DNA of 64,000 nt from Pseudogemmobacter bohemicus (GTDB lineage Bacteria > Pseudomonadota > Alphaproteobacteria > Rhodobacterales > Rhodobacteraceae). The number at the start of each line of letters is the position of its first letter. Position 1 is the stretch's first letter. Where the stretch lies: positions 632,941-696,940 of the forward strand of contig NZ_QNHG01000002.1 in assembly GCF_003290025.1 (NCBI RefSeq), written 5' to 3'. This document shows, piece by piece, positions 53,356-63,144 of this stretch. The notes under the pieces were generated by a model. It did not search any database. It was not told where the DNA came from and saw nothing but the letters and a program-made list of their open reading frames with translations. The position numbers and the translations under genes were made by a program.

Positions 53356-56300
53356 CTAGATGCCGATGGGGCGCCTCAGGTCAAGGGTCAGCGGGAATTC
53401 CGGGTGCCGCGCCTCGGCCTCCGGGCGCCAGAGGCTGCCGGTGCCGCCAAAGGGCTGGAACCGCGCCAGACGCCGCGCCTCGGCCTCGTTTCCGTTGACC
53501 GGGAAAGTGTCGTAATTCCGCCCGCCGGGATGGGCGACGTGATAGGTGCAGCCGCCAAGCGAACGGCCCGACCAGCGGTCATACAGGTCGAAATTCAATG
53601 GCGCCTGGGCGCGGAGGCGGGGATGGATCGCCAGCGCAGGCTCCCATGCCTTGAACCGGACACCCGCCACCGCCGCGCCACCACCGATCGCGGTCAGCGG
53701 CAGTTCCCGCCCGTTGCAGGTGACCGCATAGCGCGACGGGTCGGCGGTGGTCAGTTTCACCTGCAGCCGCTCGGTTGAGCTGTCGGTATAGCGCGCGGTG
53801 CCGCCGATGGCGCCGGTCTCGCCCAGCACATGCCAGGGCTCCAGTGCCTGACGGATTTCGAGGTGGTTGCCCTCATATTCGGCCTCGCCGCAGAAGGGGA
53901 AGCGGAACTCTCCTTGCGCCTTGAACCATTCCTCTTTCAGATCGAACCCATGCGTGCGCAGATCGGCCAGCACATCGCGGAAATCCTGCCAGACGAAATG
54001 CGGCAGCATGAAGCGGTCATGCAGGCTGGTGCCCCAGCGGGTCAGCGGGCCGGAAGCGGGCGCGGCCCAGAACCGCGCGATCAGGGCGCGGATCAGCAGT
54101 TGCTGCGCGAGGCTCATCCGCGCATCCGGTGGCATCTCGAAACCGCGGAACTCGACCAGACCCAGACGGCCGGTCGGCCCATCGGGGGAATAGAGCTTGT
54201 CGATGCAGATCTCGGCCCGGTGGGTGTTGCCGGTCACATCGGTCAGCATATTCCTGAGCAAGCGGTCGGTCAGCCAGGGCAGGGGGGGCTCGCCCTCGGA
54301 TGGCGCGGAGATCTGCGACAGCGCGATTTCCATCTCGTAAAGCGCATCATGGCGGGCCTCGTCGATGCGGGGCGCCTGGCTGGTCGGGCCGATGAACAGC
54401 CCCGAGAACAGGTAGGAGAGCGAGGGATGCCGGTTCCAGTGCAGGATCAGCGAGCGCAAGAGGTCAGGCCGGCGCAGGAAGGGGCTGTCCAGCGTGGTGG
54501 CGCCGCCGACCACGACATGATTGCCGCCGCCGGTGCCGGTGTGCTTGCCGTCGATCATAAATTTCTCGGCGCAAAGGCGGCTTTGGCGCGCATCCTCATA
54601 CACGCCATTGGTGATCGCGACGCAGTCCTCCCATGAGGTCGCCGGGTGGATATTCACCTCGATCACGCCGGGATCGGGGGCGACACGGATCACGTTCATC
54701 CTTGGATCATGGGGGGGCTGATAGCCCTCGATATGAACTTTCAGGCCCAGTTTTGCCGCCGCCGCCTCGGTGGCTGCGAGCAGGTCGAGATAGTCCTCCA
54801 GCCGCACCACGGGGGGCATAAAGACCGAAAGCCGTCCCTGACGCGGCTCGACCGAAAGCGCGGTGCGCACCGCGCCGCCGAGCTCGGAACCTGCGATCTG
54901 TTCGACGATCTGCTGGCCCCCGGTTGCGGCGGTGAAAGCGGCCCGGGCCTGTTCGGGAGCGGGGTGTTCTTCGGGCACCGGCAGGTCGGGGCGTGGCTCT
55001 GTCGGGTCGGCGGGGTTCAGATAGGGATACTCAGCCGCCGAGAGATGCGGCAGGCTGCCAAGTGGCAGGCGGTAGCCCACGGGGCTGTCGCCCGGCACAA
55101 GGAAGACCCTGCCGCGCCGCGAGGTCCACAGCTCCGACACCCATTTCCGCGCGCTTTCGCGGCCCTGCCAGGGCTGTACCGGCAGCACATAGCCCACCGG
55201 CTCGGTCAGCCCGCGCGAGAAGACCTGTGAGATGCGGTGCCGCTCTTCGGGGTCTTTCAGTTTTGGGTTCTCGGGCGTGACGTTTTCCGGCAGGTTCGAT
55301 TCCCTGACCAGCCATTCGGCGGGGTCCTCATAGGCGGGCAGGATGAAGTCTTTCGGCAGGTCCAGCTGTTGTGCGATCTCTGAGAGCAGCGCCGCCGCCT
55401 GTTCCGCCGTAGCACCCTGATCCTCGCCTTCGGGGGCGATCAGGCTGGCATCGCGCCAGACCGGATAGCCGTCGCGCCGCCAGTAAAGCGAGAAGGTCCA
55501 GCGCGGCAGCGTCTCGCCCGGATACCATTTGCCCTGGCCGTAATGCAGGAACCCGCCCGGCGCGAAACGGTCGCGCAGGCGGCGCACCATCTGATCGGCG
55601 AGGGCGCGTTTTTGCGGGCCGACGGCGTCGGAGTTCCATTCCGGGCTCTCGAAATCGTCGATGGAAACAAAGGTCGGCTCGCCGCCCATGGTGAGGCGCA
55701 CATCGCCCGCGGTCAGCGCCTGGTCGACGCGGGCGCCAAGCGCGTTCAGTTCTTCCCAGGCCGCATCGGAAAAGGGTTTGGTGATGCGCGGATGCTCGGC
55801 GATCCGGGTCACGCGCATGTCGAAATCGAAACCGACACGGGCCTGGCCGGTAAAGCCGCCGGTGATCGGCGCGGCGTTCCTGTAATGCGGTGTGGCGGAA
55901 AGCGGGATATGGCTCTCGCCCGTCAAAAGACCCGAGGTCGGGTCAAGCCCGATCCAGCCGGCGCCGGGCAGATAGACCTCGGCCCAGGCGTGGAGATCGG
56001 TGAAATCCACCTCGGTCCCCGAAGGGCCATCCAGCGCTTTCAGATCGGGTTTCAGCTGGATCAGATAGCCCGAGACAAACCGTGCGGCAAAACCCAGATG
56101 CCGCAGCAGATTGACCAGCAGCCAGGACGAATCGCGGCAGGATCCCGAGGCCAGTTGCAGTGTCTGCTGTGGGGTCTGGACGCCAGGCTCCATCCGGATC
56201 AGGTAATTCACCTCTGATGAGAGGCGCGCATTCAGCCCGACGATGAAATCGACGGTGCGCATGGGCTCGCGGCTGATCGAGGCGAGGAGCGCGGCGAATT

Positions 56301-56676
56301 CGGTGCCTTGCGGTTCCACCTGACGATAGATCGAGAGATCCTGGATCAGATCGTCGGGATAGGTGAAGGGGAAGGTCTCGGCGCTTTCCTCGACGAAGAA
56401 ATCGAAGGGGTTATAAACGGTCATATCCGCGACCAGATCGACCTCGATCTTCAGCTCGCGCACCGGCTCGGGAAAGACGAAACGCGCCAGCCAGTTGCCG
56501 TAAGGGTCCTGCTGATGGTTCACGAAATGGCCGCCGGGGCTGACCTTCAGGGTATGGCTGATCACCCGCGTGCGGCTATGCGGCGCCGGCCGCAGCCGGA
56601 TCACCTGAGGGCCAAGCATGACCGGCTGATCATAGATGTAATGGGTCAGATGGTGGATTGCGGCCTTGATCGACAT
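53356..56676 (-). CDS. large transglutaminase-like protein with DUF2126 domain
   Basis: A 1106-residue protein, the usual size for this family. The N-terminal ~290 residues are a transglutaminase domain with Cys180 ([12 protein letters not shown]), His229 ([12 protein letters not shown]) and Asp245 (WIGLDPTSG) as triad. The rest is the DUF2126 region with [60 protein letters not shown] and [19 protein letters not shown]; its GGG-rich block resembles glutamate-ammonia-ligase/amidoligase-like folds. ATG 56676 was chosen (AGGA upstream; longer start 56757 possible). First gene of the cluster, eight bases before the ATP-grasp gene. Confidence 0.92.
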   Translation of the reverse strand: MSIKAAIHHLTHYIYDQPVMLGPQVIRLRPAPHSRTRVISHTLKVSPGGHFVNHQQDPYGNWLARFVFPEPVRELKIEVDLVADMTVYNPFDFFVEESAETFPFTYPDDLIQDLSIYRQVEPQGTEFAALLASISREPMRTVDFIVGLNARLSSEVNYLIRMEPGVQTPQQTLQLASGSCRDSSWLLVNLLRHLGFAARFVSGYLIQLKPDLKALDGPSGTEVDFTDLHAWAEVYLPGAGWIGLDPTSGLLTGESHIPLSATPHYRNAAPITGGFTGQARVGFDFDMRVTRIAEHPRITKPFSDAAWEELNALGARVDQALTAGDVRLTMGGEPTFVSIDDFESPEWNSDAVGPQKRALADQMVRRLRDRFAPGGFLHYGQGKWYPGETLPRWTFSLYWRRDGYPVWRDASLIAPEGEDQGATAEQAAALLSEIAQQLDLPKDFILPAYEDPAEWLVRESNLPENVTPENPKLKDPEERHRISQVFSRGLTEPVGYVLPVQPWQGRESARKWVSELWTSRRGRVFLVPGDSPVGYRLPLGSLPHLSAAEYPYLNPADPTEPRPDLPVPEEHPAPEQARAAFTAATGGQQIVEQIAGSELGGAVRTALSVEPRQGRLSVFMPPVVRLEDYLDLLAATEAAAAKLGLKVHIEGYQPPHDPRMNVIRVAPDPGVIEVNIHPATSWEDCVAITNGVYEDARQSRLCAEKFMIDGKHTGTGGGNHVVVGGATTLDSPFLRRPDLLRSLILHWNRHPSLSYLFSGLFIGPTSQAPRIDEARHDALYEMEIALSQISAPSEGEPPLPWLTDRLLRNMLTDVTGNTHRAEICIDKLYSPDGPTGRLGLVEFRGFEMPPDARMSLAQQLLIRALIARFWAAPASGPLTRWGTSLHDRFMLPHFVWQDFRDVLADLRTHGFDLKEEWFKAQGEFRFPFCGEAEYEGNHLEIRQALEPWHVLGETGAIGGTARYTDSSTERLQVKLTTADPSRYAVTCNGRELPLTAIGGGAAVAGVRFKAWEPALAIHPRLRAQAPLNFDLYDRWSGRSLGGCTYHVAHPGGRNYDTFPVNGNEAEARRLARFQPFGGTGSLWRPEAEARHPEFPLTLDLRRPIGI

Positions 56677-56837
56677 CGGTTGTTCCTGTTGGCGACCAGA
56701 AAGCGCATCCCCTCCGGCCCGGAGCCCCAGAGTTTCGGGCAAATCGGGGTCGGACAAGGGGTTTTTGCAATCGCTTCGCGCAAATGGCGCGAATTCGGGC
56801 AGTTCATGCCCATCAATCGGGCAGTCGGCGCCAGGCT

Positions 56838-58019
56838 TTACCCGTCGGCGGTTGAAACCACGGGTGGCAGCGTGGCGGTCTGCGGGTGCTTGCGCGCCTC
56901 ATCCTCTTTGATCTCGCGCTGCCATTCGCGCCAGATCGACATCAGCAGCGCCATCAGCACCGGCCCGACAAAGAGGCCGACAATCCCCATTGTCTTCACG
57001 CCGCCGATCAGCCCGAAGAAGGTGGGCAGGAACGGCAGCCGCACCGGGCCGCCCACCAGCATCGGGCGGATGGTCTTGTCGACGATGAACAGCTCGACCG
57101 AGCCCCAGGTGAAAAGCGCTAACCCCGCCCAGGGCGAGCCGGAGGCCACGAGATACAAAGAGGCCAGCGTGAAGGACAAAGGCGCGCCCCCCGGGATCAG
57201 CGCCATCACGCCGGTGATCACCGCGAAAGTGACCGGCGAGGGCAGGCCGGCAAAGTAATAGGCAATGCCCAGCACCACGCCTTCGCCGATCGCGATCAGC
57301 GTCATGCCGGTCACCGTGGCCGAGATGGTCGCAGGTGCAATGCGCGACAGGCGGTTCCAGCGCTCGGGCAGGATGCGCTGGCCGACGCGGTCGATCTGTT
57401 CCACCACCCGGTCACCGTCACGGTAGAAGACGAACAGCGCGATCAGCATGAAAACAAGGTTCAGGAACAGGTGGAAGGCGGTCGATCCGGCGCTGAGCAC
57501 GCCGCGATAGATCGACCCGATATTCTCGCCCGAGATCAGCTGGACCAGCTCTCCCACACCGCCGGGATGACCGATGGTCGCCAGCCATTTCTCGTTGATC
57601 CAGGGGCCGATCTGCGGCAGTTCGATCAGCCAGAGCGGCGGCGGCGTGCCGGTATTGTTGATCCGGAACCCCCAGGAGATCCAGTCGCGCAATTCATGGA
57701 AGGCGTAGAACAGCGCCGCAAGGATCGGCAGCACCAGAAAGCAGATCAGCACCAGGACAAGCGCCGTGGCGGTCAGCGTCCGCCCCATTTTCGGCAGCGA
57801 TCGCTCTCGCAGGGGCCAGCTGGCGACGGCGATCACGGTGGCGGCCAGCACCGGCACTATAAAGCCGTGGAAGAAATAGACCGAAGCCGCGAGGATCGCG
57901 AGCAAAAGCCAGCGTGCCGCAGAGATATCGGTGATCAGCGGGCGACGAAAGCCATGCCGCGTCTCCCCGGCAAAGGGTGATTCATAGCGGGAAGGGGGCT
58001 GGGGCGTCGTTGCGGCCAT
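56838..58019 (-). CDS. AI-2E family transporter (PerM/YdiK-type)
   Basis: A 393-residue integral membrane protein with about eight helices: a hydrophobic pair near the N-terminus ([20 protein letters not shown]), [20 protein letters not shown], then a soluble part, and later [20 protein letters not shown] and [20 protein letters not shown] with [15 protein letters not shown] near the end. These are the family's typical blocks. Members transport autoinducer-2, cations or other small solutes; the substrate cannot be deduced. ATG 58019 and ATG 58046 are both possible starts. Stands alone, 161 bases downstream of the DUF2126 gene's start on the same strand. Confidence 0.9.
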   Translation of the reverse strand: MAATTPQPPSRYESPFAGETRHGFRRPLITDISAARWLLLAILAASVYFFHGFIVPVLAATVIAVASWPLRERSLPKMGRTLTATALVLVLICFLVLPILAALFYAFHELRDWISWGFRINNTGTPPPLWLIELPQIGPWINEKWLATIGHPGGVGELVQLISGENIGSIYRGVLSAGSTAFHLFLNLVFMLIALFVFYRDGDRVVEQIDRVGQRILPERWNRLSRIAPATISATVTGMTLIAIGEGVVLGIAYYFAGLPSPVTFAVITGVMALIPGGAPLSFTLASLYLVASGSPWAGLALFTWGSVELFIVDKTIRPMLVGGPVRLPFLPTFFGLIGGVKTMGIVGLFVGPVLMALLMSIWREWQREIKEDEARKHPQTATLPPVVSTADG

Positions 58020-58315
58020 GTTCCGTTCTTTTCCATTTTCCGGCATAGTCGCGCCCCGGGGCGCCTAAGTCGAGATGCTGGTTCAGAAATCGCCGATCCG
58101 TGATACATCCCGATGAAATTCTTTCATTTGCGACGGTGATTTCGCACGATTCTGTCGACAAAGCCACCCGCCCCAGATGGGGAGGCCCTGGCGCGCACGC
58201 AACCCCTGCCTGTTACCCGGGAGGGGGCGCGGAAAACGCCCGGCCTCCCGTTAAGGGGCTGTTTGCAGATTATGGCCCAGGGTAAAGCTGGCCCGGGCGG
58301 AGAGGAGGCGGGCAT

Positions 58316-59695
58316 ATGGCTCCGAAATTTGGCACCAGCGGGTTGCGTGGTCTTGTGTCTGAGCTGACCGAAGACCTGGTGGCGGATTATATCCGCGCCT
58401 TTCTTGCCGCCTGCCCCCCGGGTCGCGGGCTGTTTGTCGGGGGCGATCTCAGGCCCTCGACCGGCCGGATTGCCCGGACGGTGATCGAAACCGCGCTCAA
58501 TGAAGGGGTTGATGTCACCGCCTGCGGCGCACTGCCGACGCCTGCGCTGGCTTATCTCGCGCGGGGGGCGGCTGCGGCGGCGGTGATGGTGACCGGCAGC
58601 CATATCCCCGCTGATCGCAACGGGCTGAAATTCTATACGCCTCTGGGTGAGATCACCAAAGCCGATGAGGCGGCCATTCTGACAGCGCTTGGCCGCCGGC
58701 CCGGAAATTTCGCACCCCCGGGCCGTTTGTTGTCTGAGACCAATGGCAATGCCGCCTTCACCCATCGCTATGTTTCGGTCTTTGGGTCCGGGGCGCTGCA
58801 GGGCAGGCGGATCGGCGTCTACAGCCATTCGGCGGTGGGGCGCGGGGTGATGCTGGCGACCCTGCGCGGGCTTGGTGCCGAAGTGGTGGAGTTTGGCCAT
58901 TCCGACACCTTCATCCCGGTCGATACCGAAGCGGTGGATCCTGACGTCGCGCGCCAGATCGCCGTCTGGGTGCAGGGCGAAAAGCTTGATGCGCTGATCT
59001 CGACCGATGGCGATTCCGACCGGCCGCTGCTGGCGGATGAGACCGGGCGGATCGTGCCCGGCGATATCCTCGGCCAGATCGCGGCGCAGGCATTGGGGGC
59101 GGAGGTGGTGGTGACGCCGGTTTCCTCGAATTCCGGCGTGATGCGGAAGGGGTTCGCGTCGGTGCTCCGCACGAGGATCGGCTCCCCTTTCGTGATCGCC
59201 GCGATGGAAGAGGCGGGGGGCCGTGTGGTCGGTTATGAGGCCAATGGCGGTTTCCTGCTGGGGTTTGACGCCGCAACGCCCGGCGGCGTGATCACCCGGC
59301 TTCCGACCCGCGATTTCCTGCTGCCGCTTTTGATGGTGCTGACGGCGGCAAAGGGTGGTTCGGTCTCGGACCTCGTTGGGCGGGAGCCGCCGGTGGTGAC
59401 GCTCTCTGACCGGCTGCAAGAGATCGCGCCGGAACGCTCCGGCCCCTTCCTTGCGCGGCTGATCCGGGATCCGGCGGCGCGGGTGGCGTTTCTGGCGGGC
59501 CTTGGCCAGCGCGAGGCGGCGACCGATCTGACCGACGGTTTGCGGATCACCCTTGTCACAGGGGCGATCCTGCATCTGCGCCCCTCTGGCAATGCGCCGG
59601 AATTCAGGCTTTACACCGAGGCGGAAGATGCCGCCGCCGCGCGCGATCTGATGGACAGGGGCCTGAGTGCAGTGCGCCAGGCGCTGACCGCTTGA
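58316..59695 (+). CDS. phosphomannomutase/phosphoglucomutase family protein
   Basis: A 459-residue alpha-D-phosphohexomutase. The N-terminal KFGTSGLRGLVSEL, the phosphoserine loop VMVTGSHIPADRNG (Ser in TGSH, where most relatives read TASHNP), the metal-binding STDGDSDRPLLAD, the sugar-binding YEANGGFLLGFD and the phosphate-binding RPSGNAPEFRLYTEAE appear in order. It interconverts hexose 1- and 6-phosphates, feeding GDP-mannose or related sugars. AGGAGG stands before ATG 58316. It begins a run with two nucleotide-sugar epimerases, indicating surface polysaccharide synthesis. Confidence 0.9.
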   Translation: MAPKFGTSGLRGLVSELTEDLVADYIRAFLAACPPGRGLFVGGDLRPSTGRIARTVIETALNEGVDVTACGALPTPALAYLARGAAAAAVMVTGSHIPADRNGLKFYTPLGEITKADEAAILTALGRRPGNFAPPGRLLSETNGNAAFTHRYVSVFGSGALQGRRIGVYSHSAVGRGVMLATLRGLGAEVVEFGHSDTFIPVDTEAVDPDVARQIAVWVQGEKLDALISTDGDSDRPLLADETGRIVPGDILGQIAAQALGAEVVVTPVSSNSGVMRKGFASVLRTRIGSPFVIAAMEEAGGRVVGYEANGGFLLGFDAATPGGVITRLPTRDFLLPLLMVLTAAKGGSVSDLVGREPPVVTLSDRLQEIAPERSGPFLARLIRDPAARVAFLAGLGQREAATDLTDGLRITLVTGAILHLRPSGNAPEFRLYTEAEDAAAARDLMDRGLSAVRQALTA

Positions 59696-59707
59696 AGGAT
59701 GAAAGAG

Positions 59708-60727
59708 ATGGCAGAGACTCGCAAGGCGCTGGTGACCGGATCATCGGGATTTATCGGCTATCATCTGTGTCGGCGCCTGCTGGCAGACGGGTTCCAGGTG
59801 ATCGGGCTCGACAATATGTCGGATTACTATGAGGTGGCCCTGAAACAGCGCCGCCAGGCGATGCTGAGCCAGGATCCGGGGTTTCAGGTCGTCAATGACC
59901 AGGTGGAAACGCCCGGTCTGATGATGGGCCTTTTCGAGGCGCATCGCCCCGATGTGGTGATCCACCTCGCAGCCCAGGCCGGGGTGCGCTACTCCATCGA
60001 CAATCCGCGCGCCTATCTTGAAAGCAACATCACCGGCACTTTCGAGATCCTTGAGGCTGCGCGCGCCTTCCCGCCCGCGCATATGCTGCTGGCCTCGACC
60101 TCTTCGGCCTTCGGGGCCAACACCAGGATGCCCTATGCGGAAACCGACCGCGCTGATCACCAGATGTCCTTTTACGCCGCCACTAAAAAGGCGACCGAGG
60201 GAATGGCACACAGCTATGCGCATCTCTTCGGCCTGCCGGTGACGATGTTCCGCTTTTTCACCGTCTACGGCCCCTGGGGCCGCCCCGATATGGCGCTGTT
60301 CAAATTCACGAAGAGCATCCTCAAAGGCGAGGCGATTGACGTCTATAACCACGGCGATATGAAGCGCGATTTCACCTATATCGACGATCTGGTCGAAGGG
60401 ATCCGCCTGCTGATCGACGCCGTGCCCGTTCGCCCGGCGGATGGTATCGTGCCCGAGGGCGACAGCCTCTCGCCGGTCGCGCCCTGGCGGGTGGTGAATA
60501 TCGGCAATTCCGATGCGGTGCAGCTGACCGATTTCATCGCCGCCATCGAGGCCGCCACGGGCCGCGAGGCGATCCGCAATCTGATGCCGATGCAGGCCGG
60601 CGATGTGCCCGCGACCTGGGCCGATGCGAGCCTGTTGAAAAGCCTGACCGGCTATCAGCCTAAAACCCGGGTGCCCGAAGGCGTGGCGGCTTTCGTCGCC
60701 TGGTATCGGGACTATTACAATGTCTGA
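59708..60727 (+). CDS. NAD-dependent epimerase, UDP-glucuronate 4-epimerase type
   Basis: A 339-residue extended SDR: ALVTGSSGFIGYHLCRRLLA, IGLDNMSDYYEVALKQRR, IHLAAQAGVRYSIDNPRAYL, then ASTSSAFGANTRMPYAE and FYAATKKATEGMAHSYAHL with Tyr-x3-Lys, and TVYGPWGRPDMALFKFTKSI. The sequence YEVALKQRR after the first strand is characteristic of UDP-glucuronate 4-epimerases. ATG 59708 has AAGGATGAAAG upstream; ATG 59699 is an alternative. It would make UDP-galacturonate for capsule or LPS. Thirteen bases after the mutase. Confidence 0.9.
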   Translation: MAETRKALVTGSSGFIGYHLCRRLLADGFQVIGLDNMSDYYEVALKQRRQAMLSQDPGFQVVNDQVETPGLMMGLFEAHRPDVVIHLAAQAGVRYSIDNPRAYLESNITGTFEILEAARAFPPAHMLLASTSSAFGANTRMPYAETDRADHQMSFYAATKKATEGMAHSYAHLFGLPVTMFRFFTVYGPWGRPDMALFKFTKSILKGEAIDVYNHGDMKRDFTYIDDLVEGIRLLIDAVPVRPADGIVPEGDSLSPVAPWRVVNIGNSDAVQLTDFIAAIEAATGREAIRNLMPMQAGDVPATWADASLLKSLTGYQPKTRVPEGVAAFVAWYRDYYNV

Positions 60728-60737
60728 GGCCCGGGCG

Positions 60738-61721
60738 ATGCAGCATGTATTGGTGACCGGCGGCGCGGGCTATATCGGCTCGCATGCCTGCAAGGCACTG
60801 GCAAAGGCGGGGTTCATCCCGGTGGCCTTTGACAATCTTTCCACCGGCTGGGCGGAGGCGGTGAAATACGGGCCGCTTGCCCGGGGCGATCTGATGGACC
60901 GCGCCAGCATCAAGGCCGCGCTGGCGCAATATAAGCCGGTGGCGGTGATGCATTTCGCCGCGCTTTCGCTGGTGGGCGAGTCGATGACGGATCCGGCGAA
61001 ATACTGGCGCGTCAATGTCGGCGGCGCGCTGAACCTTGTCGAGGCGACCATCGCGGCGGGGATCCGGAATTTTGTGTTCTCGTCAACCTGCGCGACCTAT
61101 GGCGATCAGGACGGCGTGGTGCTGACCGAAGACACGCCGCAATATCCGATCAATGCCTATGGTGGATCAAAGCGCGCCATCGAAGATATTCTGCGCGATT
61201 TCGGCGCCACCGGCGCGATAGACCATGTGATTTTCCGCTATTTCAACGTGGCCGGCGCCGACCCCGAGGGCGAGCTGGGCGAGCAGCATTACCCGGAAAC
61301 CCATCTCATCCCGCTGATGCTGGATGCCGTGGCCGGCAAGCGCCCGGCGCTGACGGTTTTCGGCACCGATTACCCGACGCGCGACGGCACCTGTGTGCGC
61401 GACTACGTCCATGTCTCGGATCTGGTCGATGCGCATGTGCTGGGCCTCAGCTGGCTGATCGGCGGCAAGGGCAGCCGGTCGTTCAACCTTGGCACCGGCG
61501 CGGGCTTTACCGTGCGCGAAGTGATTGATGCCAGCCGCGCGGTGACCAATCGCGAGGTTCCGGTGATCCCGGGTGCGCGCCGCGCCGGGGATGCGGTGGC
61601 GCTGGTCTCCGGCTCGGAGCGCGCGATCGGCGAGCTGGGATGGGAGCCCACCCGCTCGACGCTGAGGCAGATGATCGGCGATGCCTGGGCCTGGGCCGGC
61701 AAGCCCCCCTATCAGCGCTGA
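60738..61721 (+). CDS. galE: UDP-glucose 4-epimerase
   Basis: A 327-residue GalE: HVLVTGGAGYIGSHACKAL, VAFDNLSTGWAEAVKYGPL, VMHFAALSLVGESMTDPAKY, FSSTCATYGDQDGVV, the catalytic AYGGSKRAIEDIL with Tyr and Lys, RYFNVAGADPEGELGEQHY, and VRDYVHVSDLVDAHVLGLSW. It converts UDP-glucose to UDP-galactose. ATG 60738 has GAGG upstream and gives the normal GalE opening; ATG 60720 would overlap the previous gene's end and lacks a ribosome-binding site. Confidence 0.93.
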   Translation: MQHVLVTGGAGYIGSHACKALAKAGFIPVAFDNLSTGWAEAVKYGPLARGDLMDRASIKAALAQYKPVAVMHFAALSLVGESMTDPAKYWRVNVGGALNLVEATIAAGIRNFVFSSTCATYGDQDGVVLTEDTPQYPINAYGGSKRAIEDILRDFGATGAIDHVIFRYFNVAGADPEGELGEQHYPETHLIPLMLDAVAGKRPALTVFGTDYPTRDGTCVRDYVHVSDLVDAHVLGLSWLIGGKGSRSFNLGTGAGFTVREVIDASRAVTNREVPVIPGARRAGDAVALVSGSERAIGELGWEPTRSTLRQMIGDAWAWAGKPPYQR

Positions 61722-61809
61722 TCCTGACCCTGCGTCAGGCCAGATCCGGCCCCCTTGCCCTTTCCCGCCCGGAGGGCTCTGATTGGGTCAGGTCGCGAAA
61801 GGGCGGGTT

Positions 61810-62982
61810 ATGGATTTCGACAAGGCGTTGCACCAGTTTCAGCCGGTTCAGGTTCCGGGGATCGGCGCAGGTGAATATGCGGCGCGGGTGACTGCGCTGC
61901 AGGCGCGGATGCTGGCGACAGGGGTTGGGGCGGTCTGGCTCGACGCCTCTTCCTCGCTGCGATATTTCCTCGGGCACAGCCTTGGCCTGTCAGAGCGTAT
62001 CCATGGCGCGCTGATCCCGGCGCGCGGCGCGCCGGTTCATATCAGCCCGGTCTTTGAGGAGCCGAAACTGCGCTCTCTCCTGCGCGAGGCGGGCCGGGTT
62101 GCGGTCTGGGAGGAAGACGAGGATCCCTATGCCCTGATCGCCGCCGAGGTGGCGGGCCTTGCGGGCGAGGGCGCGACCCTCGCGCTGGACCAGGCGACGC
62201 CCTGGCTGTTCGCGGCGCCCTTGCTGGCGGCGATGGAGGGGCGGGTGGTGTCGGCGCAACCGCTGATTTCCGGGCTGCGCCAGGTGAAATCCGCCGCCGA
62301 GATCGCCATCATCCAGACCGCGATGAGTGCCAGCCATCAGGTGCAGAAAGCCGTCTGGCAGGGGCTGCGCGCCGGGATTTCCACCACCGTGACCTGTGCC
62401 TTCATCACCGCCGCGCATAAAGCCCAGGGCATGAGCCCGCTTTTCGCGGCCGCGCAGTTCGGCGAGGCCACCGCCTATCCGCATGGCGTGCCCGAGCCGC
62501 AGATCCTTGCGGATGGCGATATGGTGCTGATCGACCTTGGCGCCACGCTGCATGGCTATTGCTCGGATATCACAAGGACTTATGTGTTCGGCACGCCGAC
62601 CCCGCGCCAGCGCGCGCTGTGGGGCCATGAACAGGCTGCCCATGCGGCGGCTTTCGCGGCGGCTCAGATCGGAGCGCCTTGCGAGGCGGTGGACGCCGCC
62701 GCCCGCGCCAGCCTGGAGGCTGCGGGTTTTGGCCCCGGCTACCGCGTGCCCGGCCTGCCGCATCGCACCGGACACGGGCTGGGCATGGATATCCATGAGG
62801 AACCCTTTATCGTCAAAGGCAACCGCACCCCGCTGGAACCCGGCATGTGCTTTTCAGTCGAGCCGATGCTTTGCCTTTACGGCGAATGCGGCATCCGTCT
62901 GGAGGATATCGCCTTTATGACGCCGGAAGGGCCGCATTGGTTCTGCCCGCCATCGGTCAGTCTGGATCGGCCATTTGGCTGA
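61810..62982 (+). CDS. M24 family Xaa-Pro aminopeptidase-like protein
   Basis: A 390-residue creatinase-fold protein. The N-terminal creatinase domain contains SSSLRYFLGHSLGLSERIHG. The C-terminal pita-bread domain has metal ligands Asp and Asp in MVLIDLGATLHGYCSDITRT, His in LPHRTGHGLGMDIHEEPF, Glu in MCFSVEPMLCLYGECG and Glu in GIRLEDIAFM. It likely cleaves Xaa-Pro peptides and stands directly upstream of a peptide-binding protein gene, which fits peptide use. ATG 61810 follows an AAGGGCGGG stretch. Confidence 0.92.
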   Translation: MDFDKALHQFQPVQVPGIGAGEYAARVTALQARMLATGVGAVWLDASSSLRYFLGHSLGLSERIHGALIPARGAPVHISPVFEEPKLRSLLREAGRVAVWEEDEDPYALIAAEVAGLAGEGATLALDQATPWLFAAPLLAAMEGRVVSAQPLISGLRQVKSAAEIAIIQTAMSASHQVQKAVWQGLRAGISTTVTCAFITAAHKAQGMSPLFAAAQFGEATAYPHGVPEPQILADGDMVLIDLGATLHGYCSDITRTYVFGTPTPRQRALWGHEQAAHAAAFAAAQIGAPCEAVDAAARASLEAAGFGPGYRVPGLPHRTGHGLGMDIHEEPFIVKGNRTPLEPGMCFSVEPMLCLYGECGIRLEDIAFMTPEGPHWFCPPSVSLDRPFG

Positions 62983-63061
62983 TTGCAGGCATATGCGGTC
63001 AAAATGCTGGCGAATTATACGGCATTCCGACAATTTGAAGTAGAACATCGGCGCTATGGAG

Positions 63062-63082
63062 TTGTATGCAAACATAATACAA
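63062..63082 (+). promoter_or_regulatory. GntR-type operator candidate before the peptide-binding protein
   Basis: TTGTAT and ATACAA form inverted six-base arms around a nine-base centre, and the left arm extends to TTGTATGCAA, one base from the TTGTATACAA site that I recall for GntR/FCD regulators. It lies 62 bases before the start of the solute-binding protein gene, well placed for repression. Confidence 0.45.
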
Positions 63083-63144
63083 GCCGGACCCATGGCACGA
63101 ATCCGGAACAACAGACGTTCAACAGTGAGTGAAAGGACCGCTCC

